From NCBI GenBank assembly GCA_021904315.1, contig CM038908.1, forward strand, positions 20,542,501 to 20,606,500: DNA of 64,000 nucleotides, given 5' to 3'. This DNA is from Sphagnum magellanicum (lineage: Eukaryota > Streptophyta > Sphagnopsida > Sphagnales > Sphagnaceae). Made by a program: the position numbers and the translations under genes. Of this stretch, positions 37,618 through 48,784 are shown one piece after another; the first letter of the stretch is position 1; every line of letters starts with the position of its first letter. The notes under the pieces were generated by a model that was not told the origin of the DNA, ran no database searches, and saw nothing but the letters and a program-made list of their open reading frames with translations.

Positions 37618-40529
37618 TGGTTTACAAATAAAAGCACAAAAAACATCTCCAATCCAAAGAATGCAAGAATGTAGACAATGGAGAGGTAAGCAAGGTGCCA
37701 TCATTAATTCTCACGATCTAGCCCAAAATTTTGTAAGCTAGAAAGTGTGATAGAAAAATGGGACCTACCCATCAATTCGATTATGCCAGATATCTTATCA
37801 AATTCTTGTGGAGGCCTACTTTGAAGATGAAATCTAGGAACTTACCTCTTCCTATCTTTATAAGGTGTGTGCTTATATGTAGTTGTCTGGTTGTGGGCCA
37901 GGCAAAACCCCAACCCCCTCTCTGCTCCGCCCTTTGGTATTGTTTTCTATTGAGATTCTTCACTGGCCTGCAGACACTTGAAATATTAGCTTTTCAGCAT
38001 TATTCACAATCTGGGACTCAAAAGTTAGAGTATTGTTAGTATTTGTTCACACAGACTCATTCTAACAATGCTCTTGTCCTTACTAGTAGATTCAGTTAAA
38101 ACCCAAATTGGTAACACAATAGTCCTCCCACAATTCATGCCCTTGGCATTATCCTAGGCTAAATCTGGTGACTAACACACTTAGGAATTAAATTTGGACA
38201 TAACCAATGAGTTTAGGACACATGCACTTAAGAGGCACAGTTTTTTCCCCCTTTTGGGTTTACCCCCAAAGAGGTCCATCACCAAAATGTTAATAATTGA
38301 ACTTTGGGTGTCCCAACAATAATTAATACGAATTAATCATCACATAGACCCCCATATTTAATTTTAGAAACAATGATGAATTGGAGTTGGTTTAGGTAGA
38401 GCTGCTTTAGCTTTCATAAGTCATATTTTTGGATGACAATTCCAAATTGGAATCTGTTTAGGCAATTCTCAAGTAAAGAGGAATGCAAAGGTGACTTTTC
38501 CAATATTTGTCATTTCAAAATTTCTTTTCTTTTCAACACCATAGTCACAAGCACATATTTAATACCTTTCGCACCAATTTGCATCTCGTTTATCATCAAT
38601 TGAATTTGAATCAAAATCCAATTTAATGGAATTTGAATTGCATTCAATGTATTTTAATTAAATTTGATTAAATTTGAATTCAATTCAAGTTGCACACCAT
38701 TCAATATTGTCATTGGAATGGAACTTAATTTTCACAAAATCAATTCATTTTTTCCATCAATTGATCACCGTCATAGAAGTGTGCAATAGCACAAAGCTCA
38801 AGGGTAGATGCAAGGAAAAGTGGCTCATAACCTTGCGAATAAAAACATCATTCATATTCCATATTTGACATGTTTTGATAGGGTTATGGGTGAACCAAAC
38901 TAAAAACGTCTCAATTTTGATGTTATTTTTCAAAAATAAATGCATATCCTATTGGAGGCCCCTATTCTATGCTTCTCTAAAGAAAAAAACCTAGTTTAGG
39001 AAACCCCAATTTGAGGTAGCTATGGACTTTATGAATTTGAAGAACTTTCATGTTATTTGAAAGTCCATAACAAAAATTCTATAAATCATATGATGTCAAT
39101 CTTTTCATACTTGTGCTTTTAAAAGAAAGAGTCATCATATTCCAACTCCCTATATAACATACTATGAATATTTCAATCGTTTCAAAGTCCATATACAAAA
39201 ACAGTTGCTAGTTGGCAAGTCCAAAACCTCGATTTCCAAAGTCCATAACATTTTTACCTTAATGAGTTATGCAAAGTAATTTATATCTTCATTTTTTATA
39301 ATTAAGTTGACAATTTAATCCCAAATCCCTAAGATCAAATTGAAATATATGTGCATAATAATGAAGCTTCCAATCACAACACCCTACAAAATTTAACCTT
39401 GTGACATAAAAAGTGAGCCACTTTACCTTGCATCTACCCCAAATTAATATAGTGAAATAACATTGCTTGAGATATAAATGGTGTGTGGAACAATGAATGA
39501 TTCATCATTGGGCATGTGCCTTGTTTACTTTCAATTTGAAGCTTGAAAGGTGGTTAGTTTAAGTGTCAACTAATCAATAAAATTATCACTACTAATTGGG
39601 ATGCTTGTGGTTTTCATTGCAATTGTTGTACTTGGATCCATGTTGAAAATTTATGCAATCACAATTTATAAAAATAAATAAACATTCATTGCCCAAAGAT
39701 TTTTGAAGGTAACAGTTTAGCATAATGACATAATTTATCACAATTTAACATAAATAACATGGACATGAAAAGGCAAATGGGTGTTTTGGATCACATTAAC
39801 AAGAGCCAACCATGCCCCTTTAAGTGAGTGTTCATATTTTTAAAATATTAATATTCCATTTGTAAGTTGAAAATATCATTAAAAAATATTATGACCCAAA
39901 AAAAATGTTGCATTATATTATTTGGGCTTCGCTTCAAACTACTAGTGACAATCAATTGACATAACATCAACATATTAATATATTTTTAAATTAAATGATG
40001 AGAAAGGAAACATAATTAGGGAGCAAACATTAGCAATCCATGGTGATATATATTGTCCATGAACTCATTTCCACTTCCATTCATTTTAAAACATGAAATT
40101 TAATCTTCACCTATTAAAAACACTAACATTTCTACCACCCCTAACATCCATTTGTGACCTACTTGGCACCCCCACCATTCTCAATGTCATTTTTGGCGCC
40201 CCTTGCCACCCCCAACAAAAATAATAATAATTGGGCCTCTCCAACATCCCCCAATGTCCTTCATGTCATGCTTACTAATGGCCCCTAACACCCTTCATGG
40301 TTTGAAAAAATATAAAATATAAATATTTTCAACTAAATAGTGCCCCCAACTTCCCATATGTACTTTTGAGATATGAAACTTCATGATCAAAAACTTAACC
40401 TTTTCAACATAAATGGTACATACTACATATATATTGTTTATTTACAATTCAACTAAGTCTATTGCATAGTCAATACCTTCACATGTTTCATTATCAATTA
40501 TGTTATTTAGAATTACATGCATTAATTCC
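37618..40529. other. AT-rich non-coding stretch
   Basis: No gene is recognised. An ATTTGAATT-rich patch lies near 38590-38690. The remainder is AT-rich sequence with short frames only. Confidence 0.5.
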
Positions 40530-41036
40530 CACGACTTTGGGGCCCATTACTTTTTCTATAAACCTTCTATTGAGATGAGGTTTAAAGCAAAGTTGTAGCC
40601 CTTATCAAGAGCTTTCCAACGGTATGTGACATGTCATCTACACACAATGAAATCGGGGTGATTCCTAACTTTTAGTGGTCAGGAGTCAAATTGTCAATTT
40701 GACTCCCAACCCTTCTTTTGGCCATAATTTGTGTTTTAAGTGTCCAAATGGGTCATGCAAGCCCATTTCCGACATCTACGTTCCAAGATCTTTTCAATGA
40801 TATAATGAACATCTCAATTCAATGAGTTTTGACCCCCTAAAATCACTTTCTAAAAATTCAGAAGTCCGTTGGGACTCCAACTCCCAAAATGGAAGTTCAC
40901 TTGGGAATGTGAGGATTCATTCCCTCACACTCTTTTGCATTCCCGGGAGCATGAAATGTGACTCCCAGGCTCAATCTTGGCCCGCACCTTTGTAAACCCT
41001 TGCCTTGGTCGCGAGCCCAAGGCTAGGGTTATGACA
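40530..41036 (+). repeat. LTR-like repeat, copy 2
   Basis: This is the closest relative of the inverted copy at 46.2-47.1 kb. Shared blocks include CTTTGGGGCCC, TTGAGATGAGGTTT, GAGCTTTCCAACG, the palindrome at 40682-40706, GGCCATAATTTGTGTTTTAAG, GGGTCATGCAAGCCCA, CCCTCACACTC and the end AAGGCTAGGGTTATGACA. Its 3' end abuts the broken RNase H of the gypsy element, so it appears to have inserted into or truncated that element. Only about the 3' half of an LTR is recognised; the left boundary is approximate. Confidence 0.7.
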
Positions 41037-41300
41037 TTCAAGATGCATAGGCAATAACATATTCTACGCCTTCCTCATCAAGTTGGCCAAGAATAGCATT
41101 AATACTAAGAGCATTCCAGTTAATGTGTAGAATGAAAACCTTTTTGAAATTAAGTCTTCTCATAATAAGGAACTCTTAAAGCTTTTCTTTGAGTATGTTA
41201 AAGGTTTCCTTAGCTTCTTCACTCCATGTCCAAGCAAATCTTTCTTTAACAATGCATAGAGAGGATGAGTAATAGTACTGAAGTTTTGGACATAAATCAT
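41037..41300 (-). pseudogene. gypsy RNase H fragment
   Basis: The minus strand reads AWTWSEEAKETFNILKEKL, then after a stop a DxxxxAIG-like region (HINWNALSINAILGQLDEEG) and YVIAYAS, where it ends against the LTR at 41036. Reading breaks and loss of the C-terminal half make it non-functional. Confidence 0.75.
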
Positions 41301-41303
41301 GTT

Positions 41304-42000
41304 CTAATTACATAATCTAATGAAGTTCCTCAAAGTGTGAATATCAGTAGGATTGGGCATCTCCAAAATGGCTACTACTTTGGCCCAATGAACCATAATA
41401 CCATTTAGCAAAATTTTATGTCCAAAGTAAATTATTGAGGTGACAACAAACTCACACTTTTTAGGATGGATCTTCATATTGGCTTTGTGGAGCCTCTTGA
41501 ATAACTCCTCAAGATGATCCAAATGCTGTAGGAGCCCCTTGTTATGCATTAGGACATCATTTATGTAACATTTTAGGAAATATGCCTTTTCGAGAACATG
41601 GTCCATGATTCGTTGAAAGAAGACAGGTGCATTCTTTAATCCAGAGGGCATCACAAGCCATTCCCACAACTTGTTACTTCCATGGAATGTTGTTTTTTTA
41701 TAATCCTTCATAGCGAACACAATCTAGTTAAAGCCTTGCCTCATATCCACAATTGTGAAGATGTTTGAGTCTCCAGTGCTATCAAACAATTCTTCAAGGA
41801 TGGGCATGGGGTACTAGTCATGAGGTGTAACCAAGTTCAAAAGCCTATAATCCCCGCACATCCTTTTCTTAGTCCATCATCTAGTTGAATCCTTCTTTGC
41901 TGGCATTACTATAACGATTGCGAAATTATAACTTGATGGCTGAATGAGACTAGCCCCATGGAGCTCTTGCGTCTTTCATCTACCAGTTCCCACTAATGTT
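41304..42000 (-). pseudogene. gypsy reverse transcriptase
   Basis: The longest open piece (41304-41720) carries the MPSGLKNAPVFFQRIMDHVL block, a CYINDVLMH active-site block, HLEELFKRL and KCEFVV...YFGHKI, followed by a FIRLCN block. Upstream, across a stop, YPMPILEELFD and FTIVDMRQGFN are readable. The catalytic YxDD is changed to YIND near 41560, which would abolish polymerisation even if the stops were ignored. Confidence 0.85.
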
Positions 42001-44200
42001 TGTTCAACCTATGCCTCCTTCGATAGATGGATGTTTCATCTATAATATCTATAGAGAATTACATAGTCTTACACCTACCTAAATCTTTCATTAAGAATGC
42101 AAACACATTCTCATATTTAATTAGCAAGTCTATGACCTAGTCTGTCTGCTTTTTGGTGAGCTAGTTCCCCTTAATAAAAAGGTAGTTAAAAACACATGGA
42201 ATGGAGTTAGAAAGTGTGTTTGAAGAACCTGGTGTATTGGGTTCTCCACTATCAAACTATGTAGATTCGTAGAAGGTTGTAATTGTTTATCCAAAAGCTA
42301 ATGTACCTCCATGTGTATCATAAACCTAGTGATGACATTCTTCATTTTGCACATTAAAATTCTTTAAAATTCTTCAGTTAGCACCTTGTCATAACATTCT
42401 TCACCTGCGAATGTTTACCAAATTACACTGGTTGATCTATAAAATTCTTTAAAATTTTTGCTTCTTTGGGCTTCAATAACATTTTCGCACCAAGAATGTC
42501 ATCACTATGATCATAAACAACTTGAGTCAAATTACATGGTACTTCCTTCCCCCCAACACTAAAAATGAAGTGTAGAATGTTGAAAATAGGCAAGCGTACT
42601 TGGGTTGTCGCATTGTCGGAACTGCAAGCTGATTGAATCAATGTTGGTGTTATGTACATTTGAAAAAATACACAGGTTACCAACAACCATGTAAGGGAGT
42701 TCAAGTCCATGCCTCTCCCCAGTAGAGCGTAATGTTCTAATCTAATCACCTTAGTGTGATTAATAGTGCCAGTTTAGAACCCCATAGCCTTTTTTCTTTC
42801 TTCTAGGCTTAGTTCATCCCAAGTGGCTGAAACATGATGATACACCAAGCCTGGTCCATCTCCCTGAAAGGTGTGTGCTCCTGGGAAGGAGACAAAAGTG
42901 GGCCAAGCACCTCTTGGTTTTCCTATTGTGTTCGTAGGAAACCAAAGAGGTTTCTTTTGCTTTACAACTGGTTAGCAAAAGCTCTGATCATCCAATATGT
43001 GAGAAACCTGCAGGTTGGGGTTTTTAATGGTGTATCTTAGAGCCAACTACAAAACTGAGAGTGGTGCAAGGTTGGTCCACTAGTTATGCAACAGGTGTGC
43101 ATAGGAACTGCATTGTGCCGCATCGAGTAGGAGTGGCTTTCCAAGGTAATGTTTGATTAGCGTGTAATGCTCTTAGACTTTTTCCCTCTAGTCAAGCTAA
43201 GAAGGGGTATTCTCAATTACATAACCAAGCGTAGGAAAAATGGATTGAACCTAGGTGATCAATTGTACCATGTCCATGAAAAGACCAGATCTCGTGTCAT
43301 TCAAGCCTTTTCTAAATCCAACTATTGAAAATCCTTGACATTCCCAACCTGAAATGATGAGGTCCACGGGGCCAAGTAATTCCACATGCTTTGTTTGAAT
43401 TAGTTGTATATCAAAGGGTAAGAAAGTGAAACTAACCTTCCATGCAACGGTTGCAAATTATTGTGGAAGTTTGGCTGTGAGTTCCATCATTCTCGATGCC
43501 ACCATTTACCTTGCAATAGGATCAATGTTTACGTAAAAATACCTCCGAACCACCATCCCTAACTATAGTAGGGCTTCGAGACTTGTACTAATACCACCAA
43601 AAAGCTCTAGTAATGTAATCCCCTCCTTAGGCGGTGTCCAGGTGATTAGCTAACAAAGTACTAGCTTAATCAATTTGCCATGGCTCTCCATGTTTTCAAA
43701 ATTAAACAGAACTTTGACCAAGGGCTCATGGGCTGCTTTGAACCTTTATAAAACCTTTAGTCCATGTTGAATGTTAATAGGAACCACCCTCAAGCTTTCA
43801 GTAGCTTGGGCGTAAATTGTCTTCTCTTCATCTCCTGCTATCCATTCATGGCTAGCTTGTTGGATGTAGGAAATGGTGTGTGCTTCCTTGAACATACAAT
43901 GGTGAGCCATAGGATTATGGTTCCCATGTAAATCAAAGGGTATGTATCTTAAGTGGTGGCCATTAGTCTTCCAATCCACTCGATAGTACCACGTTCGAAC
44001 CAGTTATCAAATATGAAACATGGTGGAAACAGGGCCTCTTGCCCAATGAACACATTGTAACTGGTGACATTGGTGACTAAACATTTGACCTGTAAGCAAA
44101 ACTCCTGATTTGTACCTTCATTGAAATTGAGTGTAATCAAATCCGAACTTTCCCCAAATACCTCCTCTACACTCCCACTAGCAGTGCAAATTTGCCACAT
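42001..44200 (-). pseudogene. gypsy pol, protease-RT linker region
   Basis: Broken minus-strand frames (42423-42749, 43746-43979, 43949-44200) lie between the protease and RT. One contains NVTSYNVFIGQEALFP, resembling the tail of a retroelement protease (the Y.V.IG.D/E.L block). The others are not recognisable individually and are placed by position. Confidence 0.5.
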
Positions 44201-44740
44201 AGATTTCCAAGTTTGAAGTCGAGCATGCCCATCTTTTTAGCGAATTGAACTCCAAGAATCACTGGTTGGGCGCCTGTATCAAGAAGTACCACTTTGGGTG
44301 TATGTCCTCCCACCTATATTACTGATTTAATATTGTCGACAATGGCAACTCCGGTGACAATGAAAGTTCTCTCACTACGCACCACCTTCGGAAATGAGCG
44401 AGAGAGTTTATGGAAAGAATCGCTATCCACAACACCTTTGTTGAATAACAAATCCACAAGTGAAATGTTCTTAGTTCCTTTCTAATATGTGAATGTAGAA
44501 TCAAAAGTAGGAGAAACCATTAGTTTAGCCATGCTAAAACTAGTGACCAAATTACAAACGCCATTTACAACACATGAGCCAATCGAATGTCTCTCCAAGG
44601 TGTTGGATGGGACCCCTATAACATGTGGATCAAGGATTGGTAGAGGACCTGATGTAGTGTTCAAGGTATCTTTTAGTATTGCAATTATGTCCCTAATGCT
44701 TAATTTCAAATTCTGAAAACTAAATAACAGTGTACTCATA
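44201..44740 (-). pseudogene. gypsy aspartic protease
   Basis: The minus strand reads VVLLDTGAQPVILGVQFAKK, with the catalytic DTGA encoded at 44269-44280. It is followed by MGMLDFKLG and a stop. Upstream frames (44319-44504 and 44482-44739) are in other phases, so the region is frameshifted. Confidence 0.75.
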
Positions 44741-45257
44741 AACTTTTACACCACTTCACGCATTTGAAGTTGGCACTCCATAAGCTGATCAATGAAAAAT
44801 TATGTGTTTTCTTGATGTACATGTACTCCTGGGACATGAGAATTTGATGCCCTACTAGCTTGTGGTGTAGCAATCTCTTCCCCCCTCGCTAACAAAATGC
44901 GTTCTTCTTCCATGTTGAGAGGACGAAAAGATTATCGCATGATTACTTGAGCTCCTTTAGCCCTAGTAATAAGACTTGAACTAAATGCGAGTCCATCAGT
45001 TTGAATTACTTGCCTAGTGGTAAAAACTATGGGTGCCACACTAACCTCTTGTGCCGCAAAATAGGAAGGGCAAAAAAAAGTGGCAAATTTTGGTGTGAGA
45101 CTAGAATTGTGTGCATTGGAAAAAACATACTCCCAACCATGGCATTGTGTGAGAGGCCATAGAATGACCTAAGAGGTCCCTCTCGTGATCCTGAACCATG
45201 TATAGGTTGGGCATGACTAGCTGGTTGGGAAAATTTGCCTTTTAAAAAGTTAGGTCT

Positions 45258-46209
45258 TCAATGATTTGAGTTCATTTTGTAGAGTTTGAACTTGAGTGGC
45301 ATGGGCTTGAAAGACCTCCTTCTTCTTAGCATTATGCTCCTTCTTCTTAGCATTCTTATTAGAATTAACCTTGGTGGGGAAAGCCTGAATGGAAGGCTGA
45401 AGTGCCTTGGCTTTTGGTTGAGGGACAATGGAAGATGCGGGCAGATTTTGCCATGGTAATTGGAGTTATTTCCGTTTCGAGAACTTGGCAAAACAAACAA
45501 CTTCCTGATGTCCCTCTTTCCCATAATAATCACAAAAGATATCCTTGGAAGGAATGTTGCATTTACTAGCTTTGTGAGTAAAATTGCCACAATACTTGCA
45601 AAAAGGTAGGATGGGTGCAACCGAATGCATTGTTTTAGCCCTTGAAAAATAATGTGATGATCTAATTGGCGCAACTAGTGGAGGCTGAGGCCTTGAACGT
45701 GATGGAGGCCTCATAGTATTGGCTTCATAGTGTGCATGATTAGTTCTAGCTTTTCAGAAATGTTGGACACATCCAACAAAGTGTATGAGTCTCCAAATTT
45801 TGCAAAAACCCATTACAAAATTATCGCATAGAGTATCGGAATACCTTCTAACGAACAAAGATACTGACAAACAACTTTTTAGGTCTTTGATGCTCTAAAT
45901 ATCCTCTTTGAGCTTGAAAAGCCTCCTATAGAGCATCTTGAGGGTTTCATCCTTCTGCCGAAAAAAGGTGGCAAACTACAAATTTTTTTCAAACTTTTAA
46001 CCATAAATTCCAATTTAAAAATTCAACAAAACTCACCCATTGGATTAGCAAAAGCTTGTGTATCGATGGTGGGAAGAATGTTTACAATAGTAATAATGAA
46101 TTATTGAGGAGAAAGGTTTATTGAAATAGGTACCGGATCTGGATTATTGGGCACAATCCCATGATGTGCAATGGCAACTTATAGTGTAGTTTGAAAAGCA
46201 GTGGTGATG
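45258..46209 (-). pseudogene. gypsy gag, C-terminal part with zinc knuckles
   Basis: The minus strand has two zinc-knuckle units around 45498-45600. The first is an intact C-X2-C-X4-H-X4-C pattern (CKYCGNFTHKASKC). The second has its second Cys replaced by Tyr (CDYYGKEGHQEVVC). Basic low-complexity sequence follows. Broken gag frames continue upstream to about 46200, including IAHHGIVPNNPDPVP near 46150, where the LTR-like insertion starts. Confidence 0.75.
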
Positions 46210-47104
46210 TGTCGTAACCCTAGCCTTCGGCTCATGACCAAAGCAAAGGATTGCAAGAGTCCGAAACAAAAGGGAGACCCGAGAAGCACATCTTATACTC
46301 CCAAGAGTGCAGAGAGTGTGAAAGAATGAACCCTCACACTCCCAATGCAACTCCCATTTGGGGAGTTGGAATCCCAAAGGACTCTCAAATTTTCAGGGAA
46401 CAATTGTAGGCATTAAAACCCATTGGATTGAATAATTATTTATATCATTAGAAAGCTATTAAAACGTAGATGTCTAAAATGGGCTCGCATGACCCATTTA
46501 GACATTTAAAACACAAGTTATGGCCAAAAGAAAGGTCGGGAGTCAAATTGGCAATTTGACTCCCAACTACTAAAAGTCGGGAATCAACCCGATTTCCTTG
46601 CGTGCAAGTGGCGTGCAACATATCGTTGAGAAGCTCTTGATGAAAGTTACAGCTTTGCTTCAAACCTCATCTCAATCGGAGATCTTCACACAAAGTTATG
46701 GGGCCCCAAAGTTGCGGAAGTCCCAACTTTGGGAAATTTGGGACTCCCATTTGGGAGTCCCGGGACAAAATGCCATTTGGATGTGGACATCGTGGAGAGG
46801 CGCAAAGTATATTATAAAGGGGAAGGTGGTGGCTTCCCCCAAGTTTGGGCCATGGTGAGTCTTGTGAATCTGAGTTTGCCCGTGACTTATGCTAGCACCA
46901 AAACTGCTCCAACTATGCACTAACCATTTCGTTGTTTGGTTTTGTGCATGTTCATGTGAGTGATTAAGTGCTTGTCATTCTTCTTAGTCCCATCTCGGAG
47001 CTCCAACACGCCCTTCTACCCCCAAAGTGTTATGAGCCAGGGAGCGTGCCCCAACCTTTTGTTCCTTTGTTGGTTTCACTTCAAACTCACATTTGTGTCT
47101 AACA
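46210..47104 (-). mobile_element. LTR-like insertion in gag, copy 3
   Basis: An 895-bp block that interrupts gag. On the minus strand it begins TGTTAGACACAAATG and ends GGGTTACGACA, so it has the TG...CA ends of an LTR. Gag reading stops at its right edge and resumes at its left edge. It contains the same landmarks as the copies near 17.6, 40.5, 61.5 and 63.1 kb, including a perfect palindrome at 46538-46564. It is best explained as a solo LTR. No matching target duplication was found at the edges, perhaps because of age. Confidence 0.7.
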
Positions 47105-47464
47105 AGGAGCTTGGGAGTGCGTCACAATGCTTGTGGCATAAGTTGGATTAGGGATCTGAGTGATGCCCAAAATCCTTGAAGAATGTCGCTCATAAACATC
47201 CAATATTTCGTAGTGCACATAATAAGCCAGTTGTCTGAATGCGAACACCTCAATGTAATTAGCGCCATACTTGAGCTCCAATTCACAAACAAAAATTGAG
47301 AAAGTTGCTTTGAACTCCCTTAAAGAAATGGTACCTGGCCTTCTGTTAAACTTTTCAATTCTCCCAAATGAACTATTAACCTCCATGGTGTATATGGGTG
47401 TAAATGTCTCGACTTGTAATGGAATATACAGTGATGGTGTTAAAGCAGGTGTGCCAACAAGCAT
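47105..47464 (-). pseudogene. gypsy gag, N-terminal part
   Basis: An open minus-strand frame carrying a FNRRPGTISLREFKATFSIF block and KYGANYIEVFAFRQLAYYV, typical of plant gypsy gag. It ends in ITQIPNPTYATSIVTHSQA at the insertion. The frame is intact over about 120 codons but is separated from the rest of gag. Confidence 0.7.
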
Positions 47465-47904
47465 ACCCCACTAATTACCCCTCCAAATGGATTCTAATGT
47501 ATTATTGATGTAGTGTAACCTAAACCTGAATTCTTGGTAGGAGTTGTATTAGATGACGGTGGTGCTATAGACGTTTGATGGTACCGTCGTGAAGATTATG
47601 AACTCAAAGAAATTGACTCAAATGACTGTATGTTGCTCCGTAGCTGATACTTAGCTCTAGCTGAGTAGTATTTGTTCTCATCATCTGAGGACATGGTGTT
47701 TTCCCATGCCCCAAAATTTTGTAGAAAAATACAAAACACTAAATATGGTTTGAAGAATATGGGATCAGATACACATGTACATAGTACATACAATTTGAAG
47801 AATATAGTGCATCGATAAGGATGAATGGCAACGAACGGATGGCGATGAACAAAAGTCGGTGGATGAAAGCCCGTGGACAGAAGCTCATGGATGGACATTG
47901 ATGA
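47465..47904. other. Non-coding stretch
   Basis: No gene is recognised. The minus-strand frame at 47596-47910 is without family resemblance. The minisatellite begins at its right end. Confidence 0.45.
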
Positions 47905-48280
47905 CGCCAACGCGACGAATGGCGCTACAGATCGCCTAGGAGCTCTATAGCGATGGCAAATGACGACACGACGCTATAGATTGCCCAAAACTCTATAACA
48001 ATGGCGAGCAACGACATGGCGTTACAAATTGCCTAGGAGCTCTACAGTGATGGTGGGCAGCCATGTGACGGATGCCACATTGCAAATCGCCCAAGAGCTT
48101 TACAACGATGGCGGGCGATGACGTGGTTTTGTAGATCGCCCGGGAGTTCTGCAGCGATGGCGGGCAGTGACGTGACAGACATAGCGCTGTAGATCGCCTA
48201 GGAGCTTTGCAACAATGGCAGGCGACAACATGACAGACGTCGCATTATAGATCGCCTGAGAGCTCTATAGTGATGGCGTG
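47905..48280. repeat. Minisatellite, 48/58-bp units, seven copies
   Basis: Units are anchored by ATCGCC or ATTGCC at 47931, 47980, 48028, 48086, 48134, 48193 and 48251. Spacings are 49, 48, 58, 48, 59 and 58 bp. Each unit runs roughly ATCGCCTAGGAGCTCTATAG, then CGATGGCGGGC and a GACGACGTGAC block. Long units contain about ten extra bases (a TGACAGACGT-like insert). The tract is far richer in G and C than its surroundings. Confidence 0.8.
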
Positions 48281-48459
48281 CAAAAGATTTTATTTATTTT
48301 TTCTTCTTTTCGCTTGCTTAGCGCTCACTTTTGCTCCTTTTCTATTATTCACGTGAGGTCTTCTTATTCTCGACTCGTTTTGAGCTTTGCGTTTTTTGCT
48401 TCACTTTTGTACACACTTCTCTCTCTCTTCACTTCTTCAAGTTTTTTTGCCCAAAAGTT
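48281..48459 (+). other. Pyrimidine-rich stretch, possible former 14-3-3 5' leader
   Basis: A C/T-rich segment (TTTTCTTC, CTCTCTCTTCACTTCTTCAAG) that stops at the copia 5' LTR. Without the element it would lie immediately upstream of the 14-3-3 fragment's start codon at 54611. Plant 5' leaders are often pyrimidine-rich, so this may be the leader or core promoter of the parent gene. Confidence 0.4.
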
Positions 48460-48772
48460 TGTTGAGAATTCAAGCTCAACTAATTAAGTTTCATTAGTTA
48501 CTGCAGTAGGAAAGTAACTAGGTTACTTTCACAAGGTTGAATTACTTTCTTTACTTATTTTAGTTTGGTTATTTGTGGTTTGGTCTTGTAGTTAAATACC
48601 TTGGTGTTGATGGTTTGCTTCTCTTTTCTTCATTACACAAGTTTGTGTATTTCTTGTGATAAGAACCTTGGAGAGTTCTTGATGTTGTGTTTTGTGTTGT
48701 GAGCATTATGTTGTACTTTCCTTTCAATAAAGATTTATGTTTGCACTTGAGTAGATCTCCTATTTGTTAACA
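48460..48772 (+). repeat. copia 5' LTR
   Basis: 313 bp, TGTTGAGAATT...TTGTTAACA. It has TG...CA ends and an AATAAA at about 48726 near its 3' part, suitable as a polyadenylation signal. It differs from the 3' LTR by four transitions and two transversions; one change alters the base right after AATAAA. Confidence 0.95.
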
Positions 48773-48784
48773 TGGTATCAGAGC
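48773..48784 (+). other. copia primer-binding site (tRNA-iMet)
   Basis: TGGTATCAGAGC directly follows the 5' LTR and is complementary to the 3' end of plant initiator methionine tRNA, the usual minus-strand primer of plant copia elements. Confidence 0.95.

Larger units (their letters stand above)
41037..47464 (-). mobile_element. Decayed Ty3/gypsy retrotransposon (gag to RNase H)
   Basis: On the minus strand the order is gag, zinc knuckles, aspartic protease, reverse transcriptase, RNase H, the Ty3/gypsy order up to that point. Integrase and the 3' LTR are missing because the sequence stops inside RNase H at another LTR. No primer-binding site or own LTR was found upstream of gag. Every domain is broken by stops or frameshifts. 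A separate LTR-like insertion splits gag. It cannot be active. Confidence 0.85.

Noticed and set aside
37270..37674. 134-codon ORF with polyglycine
   Set aside because: The glycine tract is the poly-G run; the rest matches nothing.
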